This document shows positions 43,283 to 53,059 of a stretch of DNA of 53,705 nucleotides, one piece after another. Origin of the DNA: Defluviicoccus sp. Its GTDB lineage: Bacteria; Pseudomonadota; Alphaproteobacteria; MPNO01. Numbering within the stretch: position 1 is the first letter of the stretch; every line of letters starts with the position of its first letter. The DNA is taken from assembly GCA_022823775.1 (NCBI GenBank), contig JAJEHI010000124.1:1-53705 (forward strand), given 5' to 3'. A model generated the notes under the pieces. It did no database searches. It was not told the DNA's origin and saw only the letters and a list, made by a program, of their open reading frames with translations. The position numbers and the translations under genes were made by a program.

Positions 43283-44047
43283 ATGAAGGTCGATAGGCAA
43301 ACGGCGATCGTTACCGGGGGGGCATCCGGATTGGGCGAGGCGACGGCGCGGGCGTTCGCGGCCGCCGGTGCGAGGGTCGGCATTCTGGACATCGACGAGG
43401 AGCCGGCGCGAAGGGTCGCGGCTGAGATCGGCGGTGCCGCCGCGGCGTGCGACGTGGTCGATCCCGCGAGTCACGAGGCCGCCGTCGCGGCGGTCCGCGA
43501 GCGGTTGGGGCCGGCACGTATCCTGGTCGCCTGCGCCGGCATCGCTCCGAGCGCCAGGCTGATACGGCGGGACGGCAAGGCAATCGCGCTGGAAACGGTC
43601 ACCCGCGCGATCCGCGTCAACCTGATCGGCACCATCAACTCCTGCCGACTGGCTGCCGCCGACATGGCCGCTCTGGAGCCGATGGACGACAACGAGCGCG
43701 GCTGTATCGTGACCACCGCCTCGGTCGCGGCCTTCGAGGGACGGATCGGGCAACTCGACTATGCCGCCTCGAAGGGCGGGGTTGCGGCGATGACGGCCCC
43801 GCTCGCGCGCGAACTCGCCGGCGAGGGAATCCGCGTGAACTGCATCGCGCCCGGCCTGATGGAGACGCCGATGATGAGCGGTCTGTCGGAGCCGGCCAAG
43901 CGGTTTCTGCTGGAAGCTACGGTTTATCCCAAGCGTCTGGGGAAGCCGGAAGAGTACGCCGCGCTTGCCCTTCACATCGTGGAGAACGCCTTTATGAACG
44001 GTTCGGTAATCCGGTTCGACGGCGCGCTCCGAACGGTGCCGGAGTAG
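43283..44047 (+). CDS. Short-chain dehydrogenase/reductase, 3-hydroxyacyl-CoA dehydrogenase type 2-like
   Basis: The 254-residue Rossmann-fold enzyme has the NAD(P) motif TAIVTGGASGLGEATARA (residues 7-24), Asp40-region LDIDE favouring NAD, NxxG-like VACAGIAPSA, and the catalytic YAASK. The late segment ELAGEGIRVNCIAPGLMETP resembles the HSD17B10/type-2 3-hydroxyacyl-CoA dehydrogenase subgroup. It would oxidise a 3-hydroxyacyl-CoA or similar alcohol. It sits 259 bases upstream of the synthase on the same strand and could supply or tailor a substrate for it, but the gap speaks against a single tight operon. Confidence 0.88.
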   Translation: MKVDRQTAIVTGGASGLGEATARAFAAAGARVGILDIDEEPARRVAAEIGGAAAACDVVDPASHEAAVAAVRERLGPARILVACAGIAPSARLIRRDGKAIALETVTRAIRVNLIGTINSCRLAAADMAALEPMDDNERGCIVTTASVAAFEGRIGQLDYAASKGGVAAMTAPLARELAGEGIRVNCIAPGLMETPMMSGLSEPAKRFLLEATVYPKRLGKPEEYAALALHIVENAFMNGSVIRFDGALRTVPE

Positions 44048-44306
44048 CGCGCGCCGTCGAGCGGGGCGACGTGGGATACCGTCCGCGCGTTGAGTGAGCG
44101 AGAACCCTCATATGTCGCCCGCGGCGGGGGTTCATGGACGGCGAATCGCGTTCGCGCTAGAATACGCACCTAACTTACCTCTTCCGATTATTCTTGCTTA
44201 TGCGGAAGGCAGGGAGGCCTATTTCTTCTTATGTTAGGGCAAATGTCAGACGATCGGCCGACGGTTGTAGAACAGTCCTCTCCCTGTCGACTAACCGAAT
44301 AACAGC
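44048..44306 (+). promoter_or_regulatory. Probable promoter/leader of the polyketide synthase locus with nested inverted repeats
   Basis: This 259-base gap is clearly more AT-rich in its last 150 bases than the surrounding DNA, as expected for a promoter. CCTAAC (44169-44174) pairs with GTTAGG (44233-44238), and inside it CTTCCG (44181-44186) pairs with CGGAAG (44203-44208). These may be operator half-sites or an RNA fold. CTAGAAT near 44157 is a plausible -10. No ribosome site is visible before the ATG at 44307. No small gene was found. Confidence 0.5.
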
Positions 44307-47300
44307 ATGAATTTGTCGGGCACGGACAACGGCGTTGCCATCGTCGGCTACAGCCACCGCATGCCGGGTGGCATTCGGTCGGATTCCGATTTCTGGACCC
44401 TGCTGACCGAACGCGAGATCGTCCAGGAGCCGATCGCGGACCGCTACGGAAAAGGTCACCGGCCCATCGGCGAATTCTCGGGGCCGGGACGGCTTGCGAG
44501 CCCTTACGAGGGGCTGATTCGCGACGAAGACGAGTTGCTCTTCGACCGTTCCTTCTTCGGTATGTCCCACAACGAATTGAGGCAGACCGAACCGCAGGTA
44601 AGGATGCTGCTCAATTGCGCGTGGGAAGCCATCGAACACGTCGGTTGGAACCTCCACTCGCTGCGCAACAGCCCCACCGGAGTTTTCATCGGGTCGCAGG
44701 TTCCGGCCGTGTCCAACTGGCGGCCGCAGCACGGCGTCACCGAGAATTCCGTGTCCGGCATCAGCCTCGCCATGCTGGCCAATCGGATCTCCTACCACTT
44801 CAACCTCATGGGGTCGTCGGTTACCTATTGCACGGCCTGTTCCGCCGGCCTGACCGCTCTGCACGCGGCGATGAACGCGCTCGCGTGCGGCGATTGCGAC
44901 CAGGCGCTCGTCGGCGCCGTCACATATCTGGGCAGCGCCAGGATGAGCAGCGGCTTCAACCTCATGGGGGTTATCAGCCCGGACGGCACCTGCCACTCGT
45001 TCGATGCGGAAGCCAACGGCTACATGCGCTCCGAGGGATCGTTCGTCTTCGCCGTCAAGCCTTTGCCAGCAGCCGAGCGGGACGGAGATCCCATCTACGC
45101 AGTGATCGAGTCGACGGCGGTGAACGCGGCGGGGACGGCGGACGGCACGGCCGGGCTCGCGCCGGGCCGGTACATCAGCGCACCGACGCGTCATTCCCAG
45201 GTCCTGCTGATGCGCGAGGCCGCAGCCCGTGCCGGTCGCACGCCATGCGAGTTCGACTACATCGAGGCGCACGCTACCGGAACCTCGGTCGGAGACCCCA
45301 TCGAGGGTAACGCCATCGCGGAGGCGTTCGGCGGTTTCGAGCGGGAGGCCCCGCTGCGGGTTTCCAGCGTCAAGAGCAATGTCGGGCACATGGAGGCCGC
45401 CGCCTTTCACTGCGCTCTGCTCAAGGTCGTCCTGATGATGCGGCGGCGCAACTTTGCGCCGACGTCGAAGAGCTTTCAGGTGCCGAATCTGGAGATCGAC
45501 TTCGACTCCTGCCCGATGCGGGTACAAACGGAATGCGAGCCGTTCCCCGAACATCCGGTCGTCATGGGCATCAACTCGTTCGGCTTCGGCGGAGCCAACG
45601 GGCACTGCGTGGTGCGCGAGTACCGACCGTCACGACCCAGGCTCTGGTCGGTGCCTCCGGCGCCCGACGCGGGCTTCATGATCCCGCTGTCGGCACGCAC
45701 GCCCGATGCGCTCGTGGAAAGCGCGCGACGCATGCGGGGGACGCTCGACGCGCATCGGCCGGACCTTTACGCGCTCGCCGCCAATCTAAGCCGCCGCCGC
45801 ACCCATTTCGCCGCGCGGGCGGCATTCGCGGCACGCAGTCTGCCCGATCTGGCCGATGCGCTGGATGGTTTCGCGGAAGAGGGCGCGCCTGTCGGCACCG
45901 CGGAGGAGGGCGAGCGACGGCTGGTCATGGTGTTCGCCGGGCAGGGGACGCAGTGGGCCGGCTGCGGGCGCGATCTCTACGAGGCTCACCCCGTCTTCCG
46001 CCGTGCCGTCGACGCCATTGAGGGGCATTGGCGGGAGCACGCGGACACTTCACTGCGCGAGGCTTGCTTCGAAACCGAGCAAGAAGAACTCGACGAGGTT
46101 CAACTCGCCCAGCCCGCCATCTTCATGATTCAGTGCGCGCTGGTGGAATTGTTCAAGACGTGGGGCGTTTATCCCGACTGCGTGGTGGGACACAGCTCCG
46201 GCGAGGTGGCCGCGGCCTACGCCTCGGGCGCACTCTCTCTCGCCGACGCGACGCGGCTGGTCTTCCATCGCGCCACCCTGCAGCAGCGCGCGTCGGGCTC
46301 CGGCCGCATGCTGGCCATCGGACTCGATCGGCCGGGCGTCGAAAAGTTGCTGGATACCTCGGACGTTCCTTTCCGACTCGATGGCGACCGGCCAGTCCAG
46401 GTCGAGATCGCCTGCGAAAACGCACCGGCCAACACCGTCATCTGCGGTCGCGAAGGCAGCCTGCGCCCTGTCATGGATGAACTGGACCGGCGAAATCTTC
46501 AGCACCGGCTAATCCCGGGGAACATCGCCTTTCATTCCCGGGCGATGGACCCGATCGAGGACGATGCGCTGGAGGCATTCGCCTTTCTCGACGACATCTC
46601 TTTCGACGCGGACGTTCCCTTCGTCTCGTCGGTGACGGGTGTCGGGACGAGACGGCTGGACAGTGCCTATTGGTGGTCGAACATTCGCCAGCCGGTCCGT
46701 TTCGCGGAGGCGATGGAAACCGTCAAGCGCGACCACCGGCCGAATGCGGTGCTGGAACTGGCACCGCATTCGGCGCTGCAACCCCTCGTCGCGCAATGCG
46801 TGGAAGACATGTCGCCTCCGCCCGTCTCCATTCCGACGCTCATGCGGGACCGGGATACGCGCATCGGCTTTCTCGAAGCCCTGGGCGCCCTCTTCAGGAC
46901 CGGCGTGCCCCTGGACTTCGCCGCCCAGTATCCGCGGCCCGAGCCCATTGTCGACCTGTTGCCCGGACATCCGAGGGAGGAGCAGAAGACCGTCGACGAC
47001 AAGCTGGACGACGAATTCTTCCTGCAACAAGGCGAATACGCGCACGGACCGTTGGTCGGGCACCGGATTCCCGGCGACCATCTCCTGTTCGAAGCGCGAC
47101 TGTCGGAAAGAGCTTTTCCGTGGCTGGCGGAGCACCGGGTTCATCATGCTTCGATCATGCCGGCCGCCGGCTATATCGAGCTGGTTCTGGAGGCTCTCGG
47201 CGGCGTTCCTGTCCATTTCGACGTGATTGAGTTCCTGCAGCCCTGCCCCATCCCGAAAACGCCTGTCAGGCTGCAGACGTCGCTGTATCCGGTCGCCAAT

Positions 47301-50300
47301 TCCGCCGGCGAATACACTTTCTCGATTTCGACGCTGCCTTACGAGGTCGACGCGAAGAGCGAACTGCACTGTCGCGGAAAAGTGCGCCTGATCGACGTTC
47401 GACCCGAGATGGATGCGCCGGAGACCCTCGCGGATATCGATGCCTCCGGCTACGAAGCTCTTCGCTACGCGGCTGACGACGAGATCTACGAACGCTTCGA
47501 GGTGATTCTCGGGGATACGTACCAGTACGGCCCCCAGTTCAGGAACATTCGGAGGCTCCGACGCGAGCCCGAGACGGGCCGCCTTCTGCTGGATGTCGGG
47601 GTGGACGAGGCACTTTGGACGGACGCCCGAAACGAAGGCTATGTTTCCTTCCCACCTCTCCTCGACGGCGGACTGCAATCGTTTCTCTACGACCTGATGC
47701 TCGGCGCCGATCGTTTCGCCATTCCTCTTCGGGCCGAGAACGTGACGTTCCTGGGCGCGCCGACGGTGCCGCGCCTCGTCTGCCAACTGACCTATCCGGG
47801 CGGCAAACGGTACGAAGTCGACGACAAGGGCCAATATGACGTTCCGAACGGCGAGTGGGTTTCCGGCAGGCTGAACTTCTACGACGACGCAACCGGCGCC
47901 CTCTCCCTTCATGTCGGGAAATACATATCCTTTATCTCCTACCCTCGACGGGTCGACCTGCCGCACAGCAAGCATCGCATCGTCTGGCAGCCCAAATACA
48001 TCTCCAACGGCGCCGCAATTGCCGATCGGTTGCCGGAGGGCGAGATCGAGCCATCCGGCTTGCTTGCCGCCCTTGAGCGCTCCGGTGACGGCGATGTGCG
48101 TGTCTGCCACGCCATGGAGTTCGCCGGTTCCAGAGAACCGGAGCAGACCGTACTTCAGCGCTGCGTCCAGTATCTCTCGCTTGAGGAGACGCAGACCGAG
48201 TTCTGGCTGGTCGGCAACGATGAGGAGGGCGCCCGGACATACTACGACGCCTTCCACGCCCACGATGCCGCGCTACGCTTCGATTGCATCGAACCCGACG
48301 GGCGGCAGGCGTCCACGCTCGATACGAGCCTGCCGCGCCGGCACGCAGCGGATATCCTGTTCCTCCACCAGGATGAGGCCGCGTTCACGTCCGAAGACTG
48401 GCGATTCTGGCGGGATGTGGCCATCGCGGGTGGGCTGGCGCTCGTTTCTCATGAAGACGGCGCGGTTGTGGAGCCCGACGGCGGGTGGACCACGCTGCGC
48501 GCGGGCGGTTGCGCGACGCTGTTCCAGGCGCCGCCCTTCCGCGCGGACGGGCTGGATCCGGGACCGCTGCCGGCTCCCCGATGGGTGCTGGGCGATCGCG
48601 CCAGTCTGGCGAGAGCCTGGACATCCCTGCTCGACGACGCTGCGGTACATCCGATCTCCTCGGAGGCCGTCGCCTCGGGCAACCCCTTCGAGCCCGAGGC
48701 GTGGCCGGAGGTCGCGGACGTGCAGGCGATCGATTTCTTCTTCGATTGGAATCCAGAGGATCCCACGGGCGAAAAGGCGGTCTTTCAGCTCGTCGCCTTC
48801 ATCCAGTCGCTGGTTCCCTACAGGATCGAAAACGCCGGTTGCCGGTGCCGCGTCACGGTGGTGACCCGAAAGGCGGCCATGGACGCCGAGGATGCGCGCG
48901 GAAGCGCGCTTTGGGGCGCGGTGCGCAGCATGGAGGTGGAGATCGCCGAAGAAGCCAGGCTCGATTTCCGTCTCGTGGACCTCGGCACCGCCGATGACCT
49001 GGAGACGCTGGCGTGGCTTGCCCGGCACGATCTCCGCGACCGCGAGCTCGCGGTGCGCACCGGCCAGTTGTGGGTGCCGCGCGTCGTAAGCGATCGGGAA
49101 CTCTTCCCGCGCGTGCCCGCCGACGAAGATCCGCCCTACCGGCTCTTCCTGGAGAACGCCGGACAGATTGCCGGTCTTCAGATGAAGACATACGATCCGC
49201 CTGCGCCGGGACCGCATCATGTGGAGATCGACGTCTCCGCCGCGGCGCTCAACTTCCGCGACGTCATGGTAACCCTGGGGCTGCTGCCGGCATTGGCCTA
49301 TGAGCGTTCCGCGCTCGGCCGCGAGGTCGGGATGGAGGCGAGCGGCGTGGTGCGCCGCGTCGGCATGGCGGTGGACGGGTTCGAGCCCGGCGATGAGGTG
49401 GTCTTCGTCGACGGCGGCTGTATCGCCAATCGTACGGTGGTGGGTCAGCACCGCGTCTTCCCCAAGCCCGCGGACCTGAGCATGGAGGAAGCGGCAGCGT
49501 CACTCTCGGTCTACGTCACCGCCTACTACGCCCTGATCCACCTGGCCCGGCTGCGCAAGGGGCAACGAGTCCTCATTCATTCCGCGATGGGCGGCATCGG
49601 ACAGGCCGCGATCGCCCTCGCCAACGACGTGGGCGCGGAGATCTACGCCACGGCGGGTAGCGAGAGCAAACGCACGCAACTTCTGGGACTAGGCGTCAGG
49701 GCAGCCTTCGATTCCCACAGCGAGGAGTGGTTCGACGGGCTGATGAAGGCGACCGGCGGCCAGGGCGTCGATGTCGTGCTGAACTCGCTGGCCGGCCGTC
49801 ACGTTCCGCTCTGCCTCGAGGCCCTGCGGGCTGGCGGCTGGCACTGCGAGATCGGCAAGGTCGACATCTATGCCGACAGCGCTCTCGGCCTCCGCGTTTT
49901 TCGCAAGAACCTGCGGTTCGCGGCCCTCGACCTCGACCGCCTGATGGTCGACGACCCTTACCTCTCGCGCGAGCTCTCCGAAGCCTGCCTCGACCTGCTC
50001 GATCGCGGCGTGGTGCCGCCATTGCCGGTCACCGTCTTTCCATACGGAGACTACGCGAAGGCGCTCCGCCTCATGACCTCCGGCCAGCATCAGGGAAAAC
50101 TGGTGCTCAAGGCGCCGCTCGAGTCCGCCCATTCCGACTTCCCGATCGACGATCGGAGGCCCCTGCTGAACCCGGACGGGACCTACCTCGTGACCGGCGG
50201 CCTGGGCGGCTTCGGCCAGCGGTTATTGCCCTACCTCGTGACCGCCGGAGCCCGCCACCTGACCTTGTTGGACCGCGATCCCGAACGCCGCCGCAGCGAG

Positions 50301-51356
50301 AACTGGCTGCGACAGTCCACGACCCTCGCGGACATAGGACAAGGGGTCGAGATCGACATCGTTCCGGGTGACGTAGCGGTCGAGGCGGACGTGCGCCGCT
50401 GCGTCGCCGACGTGAAGAGGCCGATTAAGGGGGTGTTCCATCTCGCCGGTATCTTGGACGACTGCCTGTTGGCGGACCTGTCGCCGGAGTCCGTCGCCCA
50501 GGTGTTCGCACCCAAGGCGCAGGGCGCGCTCAATCTCCATCGTGCCACGGCCGGCCTCGCGCTCGATCACTTCGTCATGGTGTCTTCCACGTCATCGACC
50601 TTCGGCAATCCCGGCCAGATCAATTACAGCGCGGCCAACGCGTATCTGGACGGCCTCGCCGCCTGCCGGCGCCAGCAGGGGCTGCCGGCCCTCTCCTACA
50701 ACCTGGCAGCGGTCGCGGACGCCGGCATGGCCGCGAGCAATCTCGGCATCCTGCGCCTGATGAAGGCCGCCGGCATGCCGCCCGTGAGCAGCTATTGCGC
50801 GATCGCCAACCTCGACTACGCCCTCCGCACGATGGGCGACGGCGACCACCTGATCACCGCGCTTTTCAAGCGCGTATTGTGGAGTGTCGATTCCGCCGAC
50901 TACATGCGAACGGGCCGCCTGATGAGCAATCAGGATGCGTTCGACATCGGCTCCGACGAGCTGCTGACACTCGATGGCGTCGTGGCGCAGATCGCCGCCA
51001 AGGTCGCCGAGCTCTGCGGCCACGACGAGGGCGGCACGGATGAGCCTCTCTCCAGTTTCGGACTCAACTCCATCTCCGTCGCCGAGCTGGGGGCGTTCAT
51101 ACAGAGCGAGTTCAACTTTCAGGCGAGCGCGCTGGAGCTGATGACCACGGCCTCTTGCCGGTCGCTGGCGGAGGCCATCGTGTTCGGCACGAAAACGGAC
51201 GAGGAGGCCGAGGCCGAGGAGGACGGCGACCCGATCGGCGATGCACCCCTGGCGGCGCTGCGCTGCGTTCGCCGCAAGCCGTCGCCATTCGCCAGCTCGC
51301 CCGAGGACCATTTCCCGCCGGCGCCCTGTTCCGGCGCGAGTGCCGAGACGGCCTAG
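44307..51356 (+). CDS. Single-module fully reducing type I polyketide/fatty-acid synthase (KS-AT-DH-core-ER-KR-ACP)
   Basis: The 2349-residue enzyme has these domains. Ketosynthase, about 8-430: catalytic Cys178 in YCTACSAGL, His322 in EAHATGT and His361 in KSNVGHMEAA. Acyltransferase, about 539-834: Ser630 in GHSSGE, and IAFHS at 743, closer to the malonyl-type HAFH. Dehydratase, about 911-1190: His943 and Asp1120 (LLDGGLQS). A 400-residue core without recognised motifs. Enoylreductase, about 1610-1938: LIHSAMGGIGQAA. Ketoreductase, about 1956-2180: GGLGGFG, Ser2094, Tyr2107, and LDD, which suggests B-type stereochemistry. Carrier protein: Ser2255 in GLNSIS. No thioesterase or methyltransferase motif was seen. 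A full reductive loop suggests iterative synthesis of a saturated chain. The next gene, a thioester reductase, could release it. Confidence 0.94.
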   Translation: MNLSGTDNGVAIVGYSHRMPGGIRSDSDFWTLLTEREIVQEPIADRYGKGHRPIGEFSGPGRLASPYEGLIRDEDELLFDRSFFGMSHNELRQTEPQVRMLLNCAWEAIEHVGWNLHSLRNSPTGVFIGSQVPAVSNWRPQHGVTENSVSGISLAMLANRISYHFNLMGSSVTYCTACSAGLTALHAAMNALACGDCDQALVGAVTYLGSARMSSGFNLMGVISPDGTCHSFDAEANGYMRSEGSFVFAVKPLPAAERDGDPIYAVIESTAVNAAGTADGTAGLAPGRYISAPTRHSQVLLMREAAARAGRTPCEFDYIEAHATGTSVGDPIEGNAIAEAFGGFEREAPLRVSSVKSNVGHMEAAAFHCALLKVVLMMRRRNFAPTSKSFQVPNLEIDFDSCPMRVQTECEPFPEHPVVMGINSFGFGGANGHCVVREYRPSRPRLWSVPPAPDAGFMIPLSARTPDALVESARRMRGTLDAHRPDLYALAANLSRRRTHFAARAAFAARSLPDLADALDGFAEEGAPVGTAEEGERRLVMVFAGQGTQWAGCGRDLYEAHPVFRRAVDAIEGHWREHADTSLREACFETEQEELDEVQLAQPAIFMIQCALVELFKTWGVYPDCVVGHSSGEVAAAYASGALSLADATRLVFHRATLQQRASGSGRMLAIGLDRPGVEKLLDTSDVPFRLDGDRPVQVEIACENAPANTVICGREGSLRPVMDELDRRNLQHRLIPGNIAFHSRAMDPIEDDALEAFAFLDDISFDADVPFVSSVTGVGTRRLDSAYWWSNIRQPVRFAEAMETVKRDHRPNAVLELAPHSALQPLVAQCVEDMSPPPVSIPTLMRDRDTRIGFLEALGALFRTGVPLDFAAQYPRPEPIVDLLPGHPREEQKTVDDKLDDEFFLQQGEYAHGPLVGHRIPGDHLLFEARLSERAFPWLAEHRVHHASIMPAAGYIELVLEALGGVPVHFDVIEFLQPCPIPKTPVRLQTSLYPVANSAGEYTFSISTLPYEVDAKSELHCRGKVRLIDVRPEMDAPETLADIDASGYEALRYAADDEIYERFEVILGDTYQYGPQFRNIRRLRREPETGRLLLDVGVDEALWTDARNEGYVSFPPLLDGGLQSFLYDLMLGADRFAIPLRAENVTFLGAPTVPRLVCQLTYPGGKRYEVDDKGQYDVPNGEWVSGRLNFYDDATGALSLHVGKYISFISYPRRVDLPHSKHRIVWQPKYISNGAAIADRLPEGEIEPSGLLAALERSGDGDVRVCHAMEFAGSREPEQTVLQRCVQYLSLEETQTEFWLVGNDEEGARTYYDAFHAHDAALRFDCIEPDGRQASTLDTSLPRRHAADILFLHQDEAAFTSEDWRFWRDVAIAGGLALVSHEDGAVVEPDGGWTTLRAGGCATLFQAPPFRADGLDPGPLPAPRWVLGDRASLARAWTSLLDDAAVHPISSEAVASGNPFEPEAWPEVADVQAIDFFFDWNPEDPTGEKAVFQLVAFIQSLVPYRIENAGCRCRVTVVTRKAAMDAEDARGSALWGAVRSMEVEIAEEARLDFRLVDLGTADDLETLAWLARHDLRDRELAVRTGQLWVPRVVSDRELFPRVPADEDPPYRLFLENAGQIAGLQMKTYDPPAPGPHHVEIDVSAAALNFRDVMVTLGLLPALAYERSALGREVGMEASGVVRRVGMAVDGFEPGDEVVFVDGGCIANRTVVGQHRVFPKPADLSMEEAAASLSVYVTAYYALIHLARLRKGQRVLIHSAMGGIGQAAIALANDVGAEIYATAGSESKRTQLLGLGVRAAFDSHSEEWFDGLMKATGGQGVDVVLNSLAGRHVPLCLEALRAGGWHCEIGKVDIYADSALGLRVFRKNLRFAALDLDRLMVDDPYLSRELSEACLDLLDRGVVPPLPVTVFPYGDYAKALRLMTSGQHQGKLVLKAPLESAHSDFPIDDRRPLLNPDGTYLVTGGLGGFGQRLLPYLVTAGARHLTLLDRDPERRRSENWLRQSTTLADIGQGVEIDIVPGDVAVEADVRRCVADVKRPIKGVFHLAGILDDCLLADLSPESVAQVFAPKAQGALNLHRATAGLALDHFVMVSSTSSTFGNPGQINYSAANAYLDGLAACRRQQGLPALSYNLAAVADAGMAASNLGILRLMKAAGMPPVSSYCAIANLDYALRTMGDGDHLITALFKRVLWSVDSADYMRTGRLMSNQDAFDIGSDELLTLDGVVAQIAAKVAELCGHDEGGTDEPLSSFGLNSISVAELGAFIQSEFNFQASALELMTTASCRSLAEAIVFGTKTDEEAEAEEDGDPIGDAPLAALRCVRRKPSPFASSPEDHFPPAPCSGASAETA

Positions 51357-51430
51357 CTCGTCCGGTAGTGCGGTTTCTCGGCAGGAGAGTCGGATCCGTG
51401 TCGGCGTTGCGAAAACCAAGATGAGACAGC

Positions 51431-53059
51431 ATGGCCAAACCAGGAGTCGCTGACCGAGCGGTACCCCCTCTTGTCGGCGAGTTACCGCCCCGATGCCGGG
51501 CGGACGTGGACGAGCTACGTCGCGTCGTACATACCACGATCGCGTGCGAGGCGCCGGCGGACGCTGTATCGCCAAACGAATTTCAAGAGGTTCTGCTGAC
51601 CGGAGCGACCGGTTTCGTGGGGCGCTTCCTGCTGCGCGCGCTTCTGCGCCAGAACGACCGGCTGATCGTGCACTGCCTGATCCGTGCCGAGAGCGCCGAG
51701 CACGGGTTCGCGCGATTGCGGGACGCGCTGGAGCAGGCGGAAATCCGTGAGGAGATTGCCGAAGAGCGACTGCGCGTGGTGCCCGGAGACTCCTCCCGCG
51801 AGCGCTTCGGTCTGAGCGAGTCTGAGTTCGGCGGGCTCTGTCAGCGGGTCGACGCGGTCTATCATGTTGCCGCCAATACGCGGCTCGTTCTGTCCTATGC
51901 GGATATACGCGAAACGAACGCGCTCGGCCTGCGCCCCGTGCTCGAGCTTTGCCTGAGGACCCGCCTCAAGCATCTGTTTCACTTCTCCACCATGGGCATT
52001 TTCCCGGAATATTTTTGCGACTTTTCGAGGGAGTACGGCCAGAGCCGCATCGACGATCAGATGCAGCCCGATCTCGCCGCCATGAAGAAGGCTTTTCCGT
52101 TCGGCGTCGTCGGGTATCCCTGGAGCAAGCTGGTGGCGGAGCAAGGCGTGCTGTTCGCTCGGGCAGCCGGCGTGCCGATCGCGATCTTTCGCCTTCCGCA
52201 AATGGGTCTTTCCAGCACGGGATATGCGCAGGCGAACGACTTTCCGACACCCCTGTTCGCCGCGGCGACACAGGTGGAAATGGCGCCGCATGGCTTTTCC
52301 CTGCAGAGAAACGCCGAACCGGTCGACACGGTCAGCGAAATCTGCGCGGCGATCTCGCTCAACCCCGACCGCCGCTTCACCGTCTATCATTGCTGCGATC
52401 CAGAGCCCCCATACGAAGATCTGGAGGTCGCCGAGCTGGGCTATTATTGGAAAAGCGTTCCCTACGCATCCTTCAGGCGCTCGTGTCAGGCCCTCCGCGA
52501 CGGTTCTCCGTTGCGCGGCCAGTGGGTGCTCGTCGACCATTTTGCGCCTTACTGGTTCAGCGAGGACAGGGCCCGCAGCACGGTGCCGATCGGCGATCGC
52601 GCCATCCGGGAAGACTGCCCCCACCCGATAAAGTGGCCCGCATTGCTGATCCGCCATGCGCGCTCCTATGACTGGATCAGGCGTCATCGGGACGGATGGC
52701 CCTACCCTGTTCCGCATGGGCGCCTGGACTTTGACGGTCTAATGGGACAGGCCGAAAGGTACGCCGAGCGCATGGGCGTCCCCTTCGAGCGAACCTACCC
52801 CGAGTGGATGCGCACCGGTCTCCAGCAACTCGTGCAGGCGCTGAAATCGCCGGAGGCCGGACTGCAGGAAACGCGGCTCAGCCACATCGTCTACGGGCTG
52901 ACGCGCGCCCTCCGCAGCAACGCGGCGCTCGCCCGCGAAAGGCAGCGGCACCCGGAGATCGAACGGGAGAAGGTCGAGCGGCCCGTCTTCATCGTCGGCA
53001 TCAACCGAACGGGCACGACTTTTCTGCATCGCCTGTTATCGCGCGACAGCCGCTTCTAG
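51431..53059 (+). CDS. Thioester reductase fused to a sulfotransferase N-terminus, ending at an in-frame TAG
   Basis: The frame encodes 542 residues up to TAG (53057-53059). Residues about 50-400 are a thioester-reductase-type extended SDR: NADPH motif LLTGATGFVG (55-64), VYHVAANTRL, HFSTMGIF and the YxxxK pair in GYPWSKLVAE (Tyr229, Lys233). It would reduce a carrier-bound acyl thioester to aldehyde or alcohol. After a linker, a PAPS sulfotransferase begins: VFIVGINRTGTTFLHRLL (519-536) is the 5'-phosphosulfate loop. The stop comes six residues later, in the middle of the fold, while the same frame remains open beyond it. It starts 74 bases after the synthase and is probably co-transcribed. 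Confidence 0.88.
   Translation: MAKPGVADRAVPPLVGELPPRCRADVDELRRVVHTTIACEAPADAVSPNEFQEVLLTGATGFVGRFLLRALLRQNDRLIVHCLIRAESAEHGFARLRDALEQAEIREEIAEERLRVVPGDSSRERFGLSESEFGGLCQRVDAVYHVAANTRLVLSYADIRETNALGLRPVLELCLRTRLKHLFHFSTMGIFPEYFCDFSREYGQSRIDDQMQPDLAAMKKAFPFGVVGYPWSKLVAEQGVLFARAAGVPIAIFRLPQMGLSSTGYAQANDFPTPLFAAATQVEMAPHGFSLQRNAEPVDTVSEICAAISLNPDRRFTVYHCCDPEPPYEDLEVAELGYYWKSVPYASFRRSCQALRDGSPLRGQWVLVDHFAPYWFSEDRARSTVPIGDRAIREDCPHPIKWPALLIRHARSYDWIRRHRDGWPYPVPHGRLDFDGLMGQAERYAERMGVPFERTYPEWMRTGLQQLVQALKSPEAGLQETRLSHIVYGLTRALRSNAALARERQRHPEIEREKVERPVFIVGINRTGTTFLHRLLSRDSRF

Noticed and set aside
42854-43975. A 373-codon minus-strand frame spanning the gap before the SDR gene
   Set aside because: It overlaps the SDR and radical SAM genes antisense and gives Arg/Pro-rich sequence with no motif, so the 296-base gap is left as non-coding.
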